Shown piece after piece: positions 52,847 to 61,728 of a stretch of 64,000 nucleotides of DNA. The first letter of the stretch is position 1. Every line of letters begins with the position of its first letter. The stretch covers positions 62,001 to 126,000 of the forward strand of contig NZ_JYLM01000005.1 in assembly GCF_001439815.1 (NCBI RefSeq). The letters are read 5' to 3'. The notes below the pieces were generated by a model that was not told the origin of the DNA, made no database searches, and saw nothing but the letters and a program-made list of their open reading frames with translations. Origin of the DNA: Pseudomonas orientalis. Lineage in GTDB: Bacteria > Pseudomonadota > Gammaproteobacteria > Pseudomonadales > Pseudomonadaceae. A program made the position numbers and the translations under genes.

Positions 52847-53806
52847 ATGGACAAGGCCCGCGCCGTCGAACACTTTCTCTACTACCTCGCTCACCACCCG
52901 GCCCTCCAGGGCCTGAGCCGCCCTACCGTGTTGCTGGGCCATACCGAACGCTACGACGCCATCGCCCAGGCAATTACCCACGGCAGCGCCGCCCGTTTCA
53001 ATTTCCAGGTGCAGCGCCTGGACCTGAGCGCCAGCGAATCCCTGGCCCAGGCCATCGAAGCCTGCGACCTGTACCTGTTTCTCTATGACTCCTCGACCCT
53101 GCCCAACCCGCGTGCCGAAGGCCCGGATTTTATCCGCGCGCTGCAGGGCGTGATGGCCGAACACTGGAAGAAGTCGCTGTTGTTCAAGGACTACGGCGAT
53201 TACTTCTACGACACCTTCAGCGTCGAACCGCAGCGCATTGCCGACCTCAACGCCACCTTGATCCGGCGCATGTCCGAGGCCACCGTGCTGAGCTTCACCG
53301 ACAAGCACGGCTCGCGCCTTGAAGCGCCGATGAGCAGCATCAAGAAGTGGACCAATATCAACGGTGTCGGCAACCACGACCTGGCACCCGGCGAAATCGC
53401 CACCCATAGCGAAGCCATCAACGGGCAGGTGCGGTTTGTCGGGACGTTCCTCAGCACCATCCCCTTTGCACGTAAATACGGCGTGCTGGCGTCACCGCTG
53501 GAACTGTGGATCGAGAACTCCACCATCTGCAGCGTGGCCAGCGACGTGCCGGGGCTGGCGGATGATTTCAACAAGTACCTCAATGCCAACCCGTCCAACC
53601 GCCGTGTGGAAGAGCTGGGCATTGGCACCAATGAAGGCGTGAAGGATTTGTATGCGCGCAATGCCGGCTTTGAAGAGCGCCATTGCGGGTTACATCTGGG
53701 CTTGGGCGGCGGGCAGAAAGGCAGTCATCACCTGGACCTGATCTTTGCCAGCGGGGTGTTGGCACTGGATGACAAGCCGGTGTTTGATGGGACGTTTGCC
53801 TTCTGA
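52847..53806 (+). CDS. M29 aminopeptidase / NicX-like metalloenzyme
   Basis: The 319-residue protein matches the pattern of family M29 aminopeptidases and of the related 2,5-dihydroxypyridine dioxygenase NicX. Likely metal ligands: Glu183 (in LAPGEIATHSEAINGQV), Glu256 (VEELGIGTNEGV), His283 and the pair His295/Asp297 (SHHLDLIF). It lacks a signal peptide. AAGGA precedes the ATG at 52847. It follows the 45-residue peptide gene, so it could modify or process that peptide. A REPIN ends the unit, so the operon appears to contain only two genes. Whether it is a hydrolase or an oxygenase cannot be decided from sequence. Confidence 0.78.
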   Translation: MDKARAVEHFLYYLAHHPALQGLSRPTVLLGHTERYDAIAQAITHGSAARFNFQVQRLDLSASESLAQAIEACDLYLFLYDSSTLPNPRAEGPDFIRALQGVMAEHWKKSLLFKDYGDYFYDTFSVEPQRIADLNATLIRRMSEATVLSFTDKHGSRLEAPMSSIKKWTNINGVGNHDLAPGEIATHSEAINGQVRFVGTFLSTIPFARKYGVLASPLELWIENSTICSVASDVPGLADDFNKYLNANPSNRRVEELGIGTNEGVKDLYARNAGFEERHCGLHLGLGGGQKGSHHLDLIFASGVLALDDKPVFDGTFAF

Positions 53807-53833
53807 ACACCCAGTTTTGAATCAAATGAAGTT

Positions 53834-53927
53834 CAAATGTGGGAGGGGGCTTGCCCCCGATGGCAGTGGTTCAGCAATGCCTATGCAAGCTGATACACCG
53901 CCATCGGGGGCAAGCCCCCTCCCACAA
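53834..53927. repeat. REPIN, GI family
   Basis: A complete inverted GI pair between the convergent metalloenzyme and rluB genes. Confidence 0.94.
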
Positions 53928-53949
53928 TTGATTGCATTGCAGCCTTAGA

Positions 53950-55170
53950 TCACTGCGGCTTCTTGCGACCAAACCCCGGGCGCTGACCGGAACCAGCCGG
54001 TGCGCCACGGCGCTTGCCCGACGGCTCGTCAGCCACCAGTTTCGGGCCAGGACGCTTGTTCGCCGAAGGCTTGGCCGGACGCTTGGTGCTGGCGTTGTCG
54101 GCGGGGCGATCGGTTTCACCACGGTTGCTGCGACCACCCGCCGGGGCAGGACGCGGCGTGCGTGGAGCACGCTCGCCTTCCTGGCGCGATGGCGAGGTTG
54201 GGCGGCGCTCACCCTCGATCTGCGGCTCACGGGAGATACGACCGCCGGTTGCCGGCGCATTCAATGCCGGGCGCAGGGTGCGGGCAACCCGCTCGGTACG
54301 CGGCACGGGACGCGACGATTTACGCTGCATACGCTCAAGCTTGTCTTTGCTCTTGGCGTTCATCTGCGGCATCGCCACCGGGGCCAGGCCAACTTCGGCG
54401 CTGAGGATGTCGACTTCGTACTGGCTCATTTCGCGCCAGCGGCCCATCGGCAAATCGGAGTTCAGGAACACCGGACCGAAACGCACGCGCTTCAGGCGGC
54501 TGACCACCAGGCCCTGGGATTCCCACAGGCGACGCACTTCACGGTTGCGGCCTTCCATCACCACGCAGTGGTACCAGTGGTTGAAACCTTCGCCACCCGG
54601 GGCCTGCTTGATGTCGGTGAACTTGGCCGGGCCGTCTTCGAGGACAACACCGGCTTTCAAGCGCTCGATCATCTCGTCATCGACTTCGCCACGCACACGC
54701 ACGGCGTATTCGCGGTCCATCTCGTAGGAGGGGTGCATCAGGCGGTTGGCCAGCTCACCGTCGGTGGTGAACATCAGCAAGCCCGTGGTGTTGATGTCGA
54801 GACGACCGATGTTGATCCAGCGGCCTTCCTTGGGCTTGGGCATCTTGTCGAACACGGTTGGACGGCCTTCAGGGTCGTCACGGGTGCAGATCTCGCCATC
54901 GGGCTTGTTGTACATGATGACGCGGCGCACCGATTCGGCGGCCTCTTCACGCTTGATGACCTTGCCATCAATGGTGATTGCATCGTGCAGGTCGACGCGC
55001 TGGCCGAGAGTAGCCTCGACGCCGTTGACCTTGATGCGCTTCTGGGTGATCCAGGCTTCGACGTCGCGGCGCGAGCCCACGCCGATACGCGCCAGCACCT
55101 TTTGCAGTTTTTCGCCTGCTGGGCCAATTTCCTGGCTGTCGTTCTGGTCTTTGTCGTTCATCTTAAGCAC
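53950..55170 (-). CDS. rluB: 23S rRNA pseudouridine(2605) synthase
   Basis: The 406-residue RsuA-family enzyme has an N-terminal S4 RNA-binding domain (KLQKVLARIGVGSRRDVEAW) and the catalytic domain with GRLDINTTGLLMFTTDG (catalytic Asp) and MEGRNREVRRLWESQGL. It modifies U2605 of 23S rRNA. The C-terminus from about 270 is a long, basic, disordered tail rich in Arg, Pro and Ser, much longer than in E. coli but usual in Pseudomonas. The ATG at 55170 begins MLKMNDKDQN. Confidence 0.94.
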   Translation of the reverse strand: MLKMNDKDQNDSQEIGPAGEKLQKVLARIGVGSRRDVEAWITQKRIKVNGVEATLGQRVDLHDAITIDGKVIKREEAAESVRRVIMYNKPDGEICTRDDPEGRPTVFDKMPKPKEGRWINIGRLDINTTGLLMFTTDGELANRLMHPSYEMDREYAVRVRGEVDDEMIERLKAGVVLEDGPAKFTDIKQAPGGEGFNHWYHCVVMEGRNREVRRLWESQGLVVSRLKRVRFGPVFLNSDLPMGRWREMSQYEVDILSAEVGLAPVAMPQMNAKSKDKLERMQRKSSRPVPRTERVARTLRPALNAPATGGRISREPQIEGERRPTSPSRQEGERAPRTPRPAPAGGRSNRGETDRPADNASTKRPAKPSANKRPGPKLVADEPSGKRRGAPAGSGQRPGFGRKKPQ

Positions 55171-55305
55171 CTCCCGGTGGGTCGATTCAGGCGTGGCCTG
55201 AAGAGTGTTGAAAGCGGGGCTTTGGCCGAATAGGTCGGCAAAGGGTCGCGAATCATACGCGCATGCCGCGTGTTGCGCATCAGAGAGTAGTCGATAACAC
55301 CCAAG

Positions 55306-55497
55306 TCATTTGCTTTTCCGCCGACCGGTGGCGCCCAGGGCCAGCAAGCGCAGCTCGGCTTCGGCCAGCACCGTGCGTTTGTCGACTTTGTCGAGTTTCT
55401 TCCAGGCGCGGATTTCGCGCTTGCTGCGGCCGCAGCCGACGCAGATGTCGTCGTTGAACTTGCAGATGCTGATGCAGGGATCTTTGGTAGAAGTCAT
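55306..55497 (-). CDS. DUF1289-family small cysteine-rich protein
   Basis: The 63-residue protein has the family pattern DPCISICKFNDDICVGCGRS, with four cysteines probably binding a metal or cluster. A basic end (GATGRRKSK) follows. The function is unknown. The ATG at 55497 (MTSTKDPCIS) was chosen; five in-frame upstream residues are unlikely. The gene lies between scpB and rluB. Confidence 0.9.
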   Translation of the reverse strand: MTSTKDPCISICKFNDDICVGCGRSKREIRAWKKLDKVDKRTVLAEAELRLLALGATGRRKSK

Positions 55498-55536
55498 GTT
55501 TGCCCCAGACAATGAAGATCAAAAATGCAGGAGATC

Positions 55537-55630
55537 AAATGTGGGAGGGGGCTTGCCCCCGATTGCGGTGTATCAGTGATGGTTGTGCTGACTGACACCC
55601 TGCTATCGGGGGCAAGCCCCCTCCCACATT
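55537..55630. repeat. REPIN, GI family
   Basis: A complete inverted GI pair between scpB and the DUF1289 gene, ending nine bases from the scpB stop. Confidence 0.94.
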
Positions 55631-55638
55631 GGATCACA

Positions 55639-56553
55639 TCAGTCTTCGAGTTGGCGGCGTTCGTTTTCGATGGCCTCGGCCAGGGCTCGGGCTTCGTCTT
55701 CCTCATCGCTCAGCGGCGGCTGTTCAAGAGCGGCGACGGCGGCCAGCAGTTTTTCGCGGGCATCGGCGACGCCGAGGATGTCTTCTTCGACGTCGGGCGC
55801 GGGTTCAACGCTCACCTCGGTCTGCGACTCGTCGGCAGCATCGCGCAATAAGTCATCAAAGTCGGTCTTGATCCCTTGCTCCATGTCGTCCAGTTCCAGC
55901 AACAGCGTATGGAAACTGGTCTCGTCCTTCGGTTCTTCCGGCTCGGCGCTGGCGTCGGCCAGCTCCTGAAGGCCAGCCGGGACGGGCGCGTCGTCGAAAT
56001 CCAGCACCGGCTCGGCTTCCATCTCGCGCAGCTCAGCCAGCGGCGGCAGGTCGTCGAGGTTTTTCAGGTTGAAGTGGTCGAGGAACACTTTGGTGGTGGC
56101 GAACATTGCCGGTTTGCCGGGCACGTCACGGTAGCCGACGATGCGGATCCACTCGCGTTCCAGCAAGGTCTTGACGATATGACTGTTGACCGCCACGCCG
56201 CGCACATCTTCGATCTCGCCCCGGGTGATCGGCTGGCGATAGGCGATCAGCGCCATGGTTTCCAGCATCGCCCGTGAATAACGCTGCGGACGTTCTTCCC
56301 ACAAGCGTCCCACCCAAGGGGAAAACTTCTCGCGGATCTGCAGGCGATAGCCCGATGCCACCTCACGCAATTCAAAGGCGCGACCGTCACAGGACTTGCG
56401 CAGGATCTCCAGCGCCTTCTTGAACACAGGCGGTTCGGGACGTTCGGCCTCTTCAAAGAGTTCGAACAGGCGCTCCAGGGATTGCGGCTTGCCCGAGGCC
56501 AGGAGAAACGCTTCCAGCAAGGGCGCCAGTTCGCGGGGTTCAGTCAGATTCAT
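55639..56553 (-). CDS. scpB: Segregation and condensation protein B
   Basis: The 304-residue protein has two winged-helix domains in its first 190 residues (EPRELAPLLEAFLLASGKPQ, IAYRQPITRGEIEDVRGVAV, RIVGYRDVPGKPAMFATTKV), which bind ScpA in the SMC condensin complex. The C-terminal 100 residues are acidic and probably disordered, as is common in Pseudomonas. It follows scpA by 12 bases. No smc gene is in the window. Confidence 0.94.
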   Translation of the reverse strand: MNLTEPRELAPLLEAFLLASGKPQSLERLFELFEEAERPEPPVFKKALEILRKSCDGRAFELREVASGYRLQIREKFSPWVGRLWEERPQRYSRAMLETMALIAYRQPITRGEIEDVRGVAVNSHIVKTLLEREWIRIVGYRDVPGKPAMFATTKVFLDHFNLKNLDDLPPLAELREMEAEPVLDFDDAPVPAGLQELADASAEPEEPKDETSFHTLLLELDDMEQGIKTDFDDLLRDAADESQTEVSVEPAPDVEEDILGVADAREKLLAAVAALEQPPLSDEEDEARALAEAIENERRQLED

Positions 56554-56565
56554 CGATTCAGCTCG

Positions 56566-57384
56566 TTATTCGGCTCGCGCCCGCACATGGATAGCCGCAA
56601 ACGGCTCGTTCTGGACCAACTCGACCAAGGACTCCTTGACCAGCTCCAGGATCGCCATGAAGGTCACCACCACGCCCAGGCGCCCTTCTTCTGCGGTGAA
56701 CAGCTCGACAAACGGCACAAACCCGCCGCCCTTGAGGCGCTCCAGCACATCGCTCATGCGCTCGCGGGTGGACAGGGCTTCGCGGCTGACCTGGTGGCTT
56801 TCAAACATGTCGCCACGGCGCAGCACCTCGGCCATGGACATCAGCAATTCTTCCAGGCTGACGTCAGGCAACAGCTTGCGCGCGCGGGCTTCGGGCGCAT
56901 CCAGCTTGGGCACCACCACATCGCGGCCTACGCGGCTCAAGCCGTCGATACCTTCGGCAGCCGCCTTGAAGCGCTCGTATTCCTGCAAGCGACGGATCAG
57001 TTCGGCGCGCGGGTCATCTTCTTCGGCCTCGACCGTCTCCGAGCGCGGCAGCAGCATGCGCGACTTGATCTCGGCGAGCATGGCGGCCATCACCAGGTAT
57101 TCGGCGGCCAGCTCCAGGCGCACCGTCTGCATCAATTCGACATAGCCCATGTACTGCCGGGTGATTTCCGCCACGGGAATATCGAGGATGTTGATGTTCT
57201 GTTTGCGGATCAGGTACAGCAGCAAGTCCAGCGGGCCTTCGAAGGCCTCGAGAAAGACTTCCAGGGCGTCCGGGGGGATGTACAGGTCCAGCGGCATTTC
57301 CATGACTGCCTGGCCATAGACCATGGCAAATGGCAGCTCCTGCTGGGCGCCCGCCTGGGGATCGACGGTTTCCACGACCGACAT
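56566..57384 (-). CDS. scpA: Segregation and condensation protein A
   Basis: The 272-residue kleisin subunit of SMC-ScpAB starts MSVVETVDPQ. The conserved FEGPLDLLLYLIRKQNINIL and DIPVAEITRQYMGYVELM stretch follows, which contacts SMC. A C-terminal winged helix is also present. The ATG follows directly on the stop of the upstream yciO gene with no gap, implying coupling. Confidence 0.95.
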   Translation of the reverse strand: MSVVETVDPQAGAQQELPFAMVYGQAVMEMPLDLYIPPDALEVFLEAFEGPLDLLLYLIRKQNINILDIPVAEITRQYMGYVELMQTVRLELAAEYLVMAAMLAEIKSRMLLPRSETVEAEEDDPRAELIRRLQEYERFKAAAEGIDGLSRVGRDVVVPKLDAPEARARKLLPDVSLEELLMSMAEVLRRGDMFESHQVSREALSTRERMSDVLERLKGGGFVPFVELFTAEEGRLGVVVTFMAILELVKESLVELVQNEPFAAIHVRARAE

Positions 57385-58014
57385 TCAGGCCTCGACCATG
57401 AACGGCGTCGGGTCGCCGCAACCGACGCGGATCACTTCGGGTTCGCCGTCGGCCAGGTTGATCACGGTAGAGGCCTTGCCGCCGCCGAAGCCGCCGTCGA
57501 TGATCAGGTCGACATGTTTTTCCAGCAACTGGCGCATTTCATAGGGATCTTCCAGCGGCTCGGTATCGCCGGGCATGATCAACGACACGCTCATCAGCGG
57601 CTCGCCCAGCTCGGCCAGCAGCGCCAGGGCAATCGGGTGTTCCGGCACCCGCAGGCCAATGGTGCGCTTCTTCGGGTGCAGCAGCAGGCGCGGCACTTCG
57701 CGAGTGGCGTTGAGAATGAAGGTGTAGGGCCCTGGCGTGTGCGCCTTGAGCAGGCGGAAGGTGCCCGTGTCGACCTTGGCGAACAGCCCCAACTGCGACA
57801 AGTCGCTGCAGATCAGCGCGAAGTTATGATTCTTGTCCAGCTCACGCAGGCGTCTGACCCGCTCGACCGCGCCCTTGTCGCCGATCTGGCAACCAATGGC
57901 GTAGGACGAATCAGTTGGATAGATCACCACGCCGCCGGCGCGAATGATCTCGACGGCCTGCTTGATCAGGCGCGCCTGGGGGTTTTCCGGGTGAATCTGG
58001 AAGAATTGACTCAC
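57385..58014 (-). CDS. yciO: YciO-type Sua5/YrdC-domain protein
   Basis: The 209-residue protein of the threonylcarbamoyl-AMP synthase fold starts (GTG) SQFFQIHPENPQARLI, as remembered for YciO. Nucleotide-binding stretches: GGVVIYPTDSSYAIGC, HNFALICSDLS, HTPGPYTFILNATREVP and KRTIGLRVPEHP. YciO is a paralogue of TsaC with much weaker activity, and its role is uncertain. The longer open frame upstream overlaps the PHP gene and is not supported. Confidence 0.92.
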   Translation of the reverse strand: MSQFFQIHPENPQARLIKQAVEIIRAGGVVIYPTDSSYAIGCQIGDKGAVERVRRLRELDKNHNFALICSDLSQLGLFAKVDTGTFRLLKAHTPGPYTFILNATREVPRLLLHPKKRTIGLRVPEHPIALALLAELGEPLMSVSLIMPGDTEPLEDPYEMRQLLEKHVDLIIDGGFGGGKASTVINLADGEPEVIRVGCGDPTPFMVEA

Positions 58015-58027
58015 GTGTTCTACCTGT

Positions 58028-58891
58028 TCAGACGGTGGCAATAATGGGGTCATGCTTGAATCGCCCCCACAACAGCGGCAGATCTTCCGGGACCTGGCGA
58101 TACTCGCCGATCTCGGACCAGCCGCCCGGGCCATGGAAATCACTGCCGGCACTGACCAGCAGACCAAATTCTCGCGCCAGGATCGCCAGGCTGCCGACCT
58201 GCTCGGCGGGTTGATGCCCGTTGACCACTTCGATCGCGTGACCACCCGCCCCAATATAGTCGCCGATCAGCTTGCGGCGCTTGCTGCGGGTGAAATCGTA
58301 ATGCCAGGGATGCGCCATGCTGACCCAGGCCCCGGCGGCCCGCAGGGTGCCGACGGTGTCTTCCAGGGTCGGCCAATGTTGCTTCACATCGCCCAGCTTG
58401 CCCGCGCCCAACCATTTACGGAAGGCTTCGGCGCGGTCCTTGACGAACCCTTCACGCACCATCCAGTCGGCAAAGTGCGGCCGGGCCGGTGCATTGCCGC
58501 TGTCACCCAGTTCCTGCTGGACCGCGCGGGCGCCGTCAAGGGCGCCGGGCATGCCTTTAAGGCTGAGCTTGCGGCTTATTTCTTCGGACCGCAGCCAGCG
58601 GCCATCGTGCAATTGGGCGATGGCGGCCACCAGGGCGGGGGCGTTCTGCTCGAAACCGTAGCCGAGCACATGAATGGTGGCGCCGCCCCAGGTGCAGGAC
58701 AATTCCACGCCGTTGACCAATTGCATACCCAAGGCATGGGCCGCCGCGCGGGCCTCATCGAGGCCTTCGAGGGTGTCGTGGTCGGTCAGCGACAGGACTC
58801 GCACGCCTTTTTCAAACGCACGCGCAACCAGTACCGCGGGCGCCAGGGCGCCGTCGGAGGCCGTGCTGTGGCAGTGCAAATCAACATTCAC
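58028..58891 (-). CDS. PHP-domain phosphoesterase (YciV/RNase AM-like)
   Basis: The 287-residue metal-dependent phosphoesterase begins NVDLHCHSTASDGALAPAVL, the first PHP metal motif (HxH). Further ligands are in LSLTDHDTLEG, NGVELSCTWGG and AGSDFHGPGGWSE. E. coli YciV (RNase AM) removes short RNA and 3',5'-bisphosphate ends. The start was set at GTG 58891; the upstream frame to 58933 lacks homology. The gene is divergent from yciB. Confidence 0.9.
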   Translation of the reverse strand: MNVDLHCHSTASDGALAPAVLVARAFEKGVRVLSLTDHDTLEGLDEARAAAHALGMQLVNGVELSCTWGGATIHVLGYGFEQNAPALVAAIAQLHDGRWLRSEEISRKLSLKGMPGALDGARAVQQELGDSGNAPARPHFADWMVREGFVKDRAEAFRKWLGAGKLGDVKQHWPTLEDTVGTLRAAGAWVSMAHPWHYDFTRSKRRKLIGDYIGAGGHAIEVVNGHQPAEQVGSLAILAREFGLLVSAGSDFHGPGGWSEIGEYRQVPEDLPLLWGRFKHDPIIATV

Positions 58892-58978
58892 GGGAGTGTG
58901 TAACCTCAAGTCAGCTGGCGCTATCGCAACCAAGGATGTTTGTTATTATGCCGCCACATCCAGCTTCTGGCTCTTACT

Positions 58979-59572
58979 GTGAAACAATTCATCGACTTCA
59001 TCCCGCTGTTGCTGTTTTTCATCGTTACCAAGCTCGACCCCAGGGTCATCGAAATCGCCGGCCACGAACTGGCGTTCGGCGGCATCTACAGCGCCACCGC
59101 CGTGCTGATCATCAGCTCCATCGTGGTCTACGGCGCCATTTTCATCTCCCAGCGCAAACTGGAAAAAAGCCAGTGGCTGACCCTCGTCGCCTGCCTGGTG
59201 TTCGGCGGCCTGACCCTGGCCTTCCACAGCGAAACCTTCCTCAAATGGAAAGCCCCGGTAGTCAACTGGCTGTTCGCCCTGGTCTTCATCGGCAGCCACT
59301 TCATTGGTGATCGCCTGCTGATCAAGCGGATCATGGGCCACGCGCTGACCTTGCCGGAGCCGATCTGGGTACGCTTGAACGTGGCCTGGATCGTGTTTTT
59401 CCTCTTCTGCGGTGCCGCCAACCTGTTCGTGGCCTTTACCTTTCAAGATTACTGGGTCGACTTCAAGGTGTTCGGCAGCCTGGCCATGACCCTGCTGTTC
59501 CTGGTCGGCCAGGGTATCTACCTGTCGCGCCACCTGCATGACACTGCCACCACGCCGAAAACCGAGGACTGA
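58979..59572 (+). CDS. yciB: Septation protein A / inner-membrane YciB
   Basis: The 197-residue protein has five or six membrane segments and begins (GTG) [20 protein letters not shown], the family start. It influences cell-envelope synthesis and division in enterics. GTG at 58979 is preferred to a 13-residue upstream extension. yciI starts two bases after its stop. Confidence 0.93.
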   Translation: MKQFIDFIPLLLFFIVTKLDPRVIEIAGHELAFGGIYSATAVLIISSIVVYGAIFISQRKLEKSQWLTLVACLVFGGLTLAFHSETFLKWKAPVVNWLFALVFIGSHFIGDRLLIKRIMGHALTLPEPIWVRLNVAWIVFFLFCGAANLFVAFTFQDYWVDFKVFGSLAMTLLFLVGQGIYLSRHLHDTATTPKTED

Positions 59573-59573
59573 C

Positions 59574-59873
59574 ATGCTCTACGCCATCATTGCCACCGAT
59601 GTTGCCAACTCGCTGGAAAAACGCCTGAGCGTACGCCCGGCCCATGTCGAGCGCCTCAAGCAGCTGCAAGCCGAAGGCCGCATCGTACTGGCCGGCCCGC
59701 ACCCGGCCGTCGACAGCAACGACCCGGGCGACGCGGGTTTCACCGGCAGCCTGATCGTCGCCGAGTTCGCGTCCCTGGCCGATGCCCAGGCGTGGGCCAA
59801 GGCTGATCCTTATGTGGCGGCGGGCGTCTACGCCGATGTCGTGATCAAGCCGTTCAAGCAAGTCCTGCCCTGA
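59574..59873 (+). CDS. yciI: YciI-family protein
   Basis: The 99-residue dimeric alpha/beta-barrel-type protein starts [20 protein letters not shown]. The family pattern [20 protein letters not shown] and AGPHP with a putative catalytic His/Asp pair follows. The biochemical function is not established. It is co-transcribed with yciB. Confidence 0.92.
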   Translation: MLYAIIATDVANSLEKRLSVRPAHVERLKQLQAEGRIVLAGPHPAVDSNDPGDAGFTGSLIVAEFASLADAQAWAKADPYVAAGVYADVVIKPFKQVLP

Positions 59874-59877
59874 GTCC

Positions 59878-59910
59878 GGTTGCGCCGAACCTGAACGGTT
59901 CGGCGCAACC
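59878..59910. terminator. Strong stem-loop after yciI
   Basis: A perfect 14-pair stem (GGTTGCGCCGAACC and its complement) with a 5-base loop follows the stop by four bases. There is no T run, so it may act as a two-way weak terminator or stabiliser. Confidence 0.7.
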
Positions 59911-59978
59911 CGATGGCTCATTATTCCCGGTAACCTGCCGACAACATTCTGAATATTCGTGTGGAATCAGGAGTTCCG

Positions 59979-60386
59979 ATGCGCTTACGTCAGTGGTGTC
60001 TGTTGACAGTGTTAATGATCGGGGCGACGGCCCAGGCTGAAGAGCTCTCCAATGGTGGCAGCTCCACGCCGCTGTCCTTGAGTGCCGGCAGCCAGATCAC
60101 CGAATTGCAGCAACGCTTGAAAGAAAGCGAAGGGCTACGCGAAGCATTGAGCAAGCAGCTGCAAGGCGCGCAATCGAGCCAGGAAAGCGCGCAACTGAGT
60201 CGCTTGCGCCAGGAGAACCAACGCCTGGCCCAGCAACTCAAAGAGACACAGGGCGGCGCCTTGACCCGATGGCTGACCGAGCAGCAGCAATGGTTTGTCA
60301 TCGGCGCGGCCGTCGCACTGATCGCCTTGCTGTGCGGTATCTTTGCCAGCGGTGGGCACCGTCGTCGTCGACAATGGCTAAATTGA
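59979..60386 (+). CDS. Periplasmic coiled-coil membrane protein next to the Cpx genes
   Basis: The 135-residue protein has a signal peptide (MRLRQWCLLTVLMIGATAQA, cleaved near residue 20), a coiled coil (ITELQQRLKESEGLREALSK, RLRQENQRLAQQLKE) and a C-terminal membrane helix (WFVIGAAVALIALLCGIFAS) followed by a basic end. It is probably anchored in the inner membrane with a periplasmic coiled coil. CAGGAG precedes the ATG. The response-regulator gene starts seven bases after its stop. Confidence 0.82.
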   Translation: MRLRQWCLLTVLMIGATAQAEELSNGGSSTPLSLSAGSQITELQQRLKESEGLREALSKQLQGAQSSQESAQLSRLRQENQRLAQQLKETQGGALTRWLTEQQQWFVIGAAVALIALLCGIFASGGHRRRRQWLN

Positions 60387-60393
60387 GTGAGTC

Positions 60394-61071
60394 ATGAGCG
60401 AGCTGTTACTGATAGATGATGACCAGGAGCTCTGTGAGCTGCTGACCAGTTGGCTGAGCCAGGAAGGTTTCCAGGTGCGCGCCTGCCATGACGGCTCCAG
60501 CGCCCGCAAGGCCTTGGCCGAAGCCGCTCCGGCGGCGGTGGTGCTCGACGTGATGCTGCCCGACGGCAGCGGCCTGGAGTTGCTCAAGCAATTGCGCAAC
60601 GACCATCCGGAGTTGCCGGTGCTGATGCTCTCGGCCCGGGGCGAACCCCTGGACCGCATCCTCGGCCTGGAACTGGGCGCCGACGATTACCTGGCCAAGC
60701 CCTGCGATCCGCGCGAACTCACCGCGCGCCTGCGCGCCGTGCTGCGGCGCAGTCACCCGGCTGCCGTGTCGACCCAACTGGAACTGGGCGATCTGTGCTT
60801 CAGCCCGGTGCGCGGGGTGGTCAGCATCGACCAACAGGAATTTACCCTGACCGTCTCCGAAAGCCGCCTGCTCGAAGCGCTGCTGCGCCAACCCGGCGAA
60901 CCCCTGGATAAACAGGAACTGGCGCAGATCGCCCTGGGCCGCAAGTTGACCCTGTACGACCGCAGCCTGGACATGCACGTGAGCAACCTGCGCAAGAAAA
61001 TCGGCCCGCACCCGGACGGTCGGCCGCGGATCGTGGCGCTGCGCAGTCGCGGTTACTACTACGCGCCTTGA
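60394..61071 (+). CDS. cpxR: OmpR-family response regulator, CpxR-like
   Basis: The 225-residue regulator has a receiver domain with phosphoacceptor Asp52 (VVLDVMLPDGSG) and conserved Lys near 102 (YLAKPCDPREL), then a winged-helix DNA-binding domain (VSESRLLEALLRQPG, YDRSLDMHVSNLRKKIG, VALRSRGYYYA). The order of regulator, Spy-like gene and sensor kinase matches the Cpx-type system of P. aeruginosa that senses envelope stress. Confidence 0.9.
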   Translation: MSELLLIDDDQELCELLTSWLSQEGFQVRACHDGSSARKALAEAAPAAVVLDVMLPDGSGLELLKQLRNDHPELPVLMLSARGEPLDRILGLELGADDYLAKPCDPRELTARLRAVLRRSHPAAVSTQLELGDLCFSPVRGVVSIDQQEFTLTVSESRLLEALLRQPGEPLDKQELAQIALGRKLTLYDRSLDMHVSNLRKKIGPHPDGRPRIVALRSRGYYYAP

Positions 61072-61095
61072 ACGATCATAGACAGCCGCCTCACC

Positions 61096-61111
61096 CTTAC
61101 CAAACCTTTAC
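61096..61111. promoter_or_regulatory. Possible CpxR box before the Spy-like gene
   Basis: CTTAC-N6-TTTAC (reverse strand GTAAA-N6-GTAAG) resembles the CpxR direct repeat GTAAA-N5-GTAAA with one extra base of spacing. Confidence 0.35.
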
Positions 61112-61191
61112 GCTCCCCTGACGGCGGCTGACCTTGCTCTGGGTAACCTACTCACATCCGGACTCACCGGAACAGAGACAGGAGAATCACC

Positions 61192-61659
61192 ATGCGCAAG
61201 ACCCTTATCGCTTTGATGTTCGCCGCTGCACTGCCTGCCGTCGCCATGGCCGCCCTGCCGGAAGGCCCAGGCCCAGGTCCGATGGGCGGCCCGGAAGGCC
61301 ACATGATGGGTGGCCCGGGTCACGGTGAACACGGCCCGCGTGGTAAAGGCGGCCCGTTCAGCCAGCTGGATTTGAGCAAGGAACAACGCGAGCAGATTCG
61401 CAAGCTGATGGGTGACCAATGGCACGCTCGCAAAGACCTGACCCAGAAGTACCTGGACAAACTGCCGGCCGCTGACCAGAAAGCCATGCAGGACGAGATC
61501 GCCGCCGGCAAGCAGAAAACCCAGGCCGGCATCCGCGCCGTACTGAATCCGGACCAGCAGAAGAAGTTCGACGAGATCGTCAAGCAACAAGAGCAGCGCC
61601 GTGCCGAGTGGAAGGAATTCCAGGCCTGGAAAGCGCAACAGCCGCAAAAAGCGCAATAA
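61192..61659 (+). CDS. Spy/CpxP-family periplasmic protein
   Basis: The 155-residue protein has a signal peptide (MRKTLIALMFAAALPAVAMA, cleavage near 20) and a Gly/Pro/His/Met-rich stretch (residues 24-52, possibly metal-binding). Helices with the family LTxxQ-like repeats follow (LDLSKEQREQIRKL and LNPDQQKKFDEI). Spy and CpxP are chaperones or inhibitors of envelope-stress signalling. It lies between the cpxR-like and cpxS-like genes, has a terminator after it and probably its own Cpx-driven promoter. Confidence 0.9.
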   Translation: MRKTLIALMFAAALPAVAMAALPEGPGPGPMGGPEGHMMGGPGHGEHGPRGKGGPFSQLDLSKEQREQIRKLMGDQWHARKDLTQKYLDKLPAADQKAMQDEIAAGKQKTQAGIRAVLNPDQQKKFDEIVKQQEQRRAEWKEFQAWKAQQPQKAQ

Positions 61660-61680
61660 TGCCCCAGCGTTAATGCTCCC

Positions 61681-61710
61681 AGCCCAGTGGCCCCCCGCCG
61701 CTGGGCTTTT
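61681..61710 (+). terminator. Terminator after the Spy-like gene
   Basis: AGCCCAG / CTGGGCT hairpin followed by TTTT, inside the gap before the sensor kinase. Partial read-through would set the kinase level. Confidence 0.75.
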
Positions 61711-61728
61711 CCTGTTTGAGGGTTTCCT

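Noticed and set aside
56482..58044. 520-codon plus-strand frame over scpA, yciO and the end of scpB
   Set aside because: It spans several genes antisense to them and has no homology-like features.
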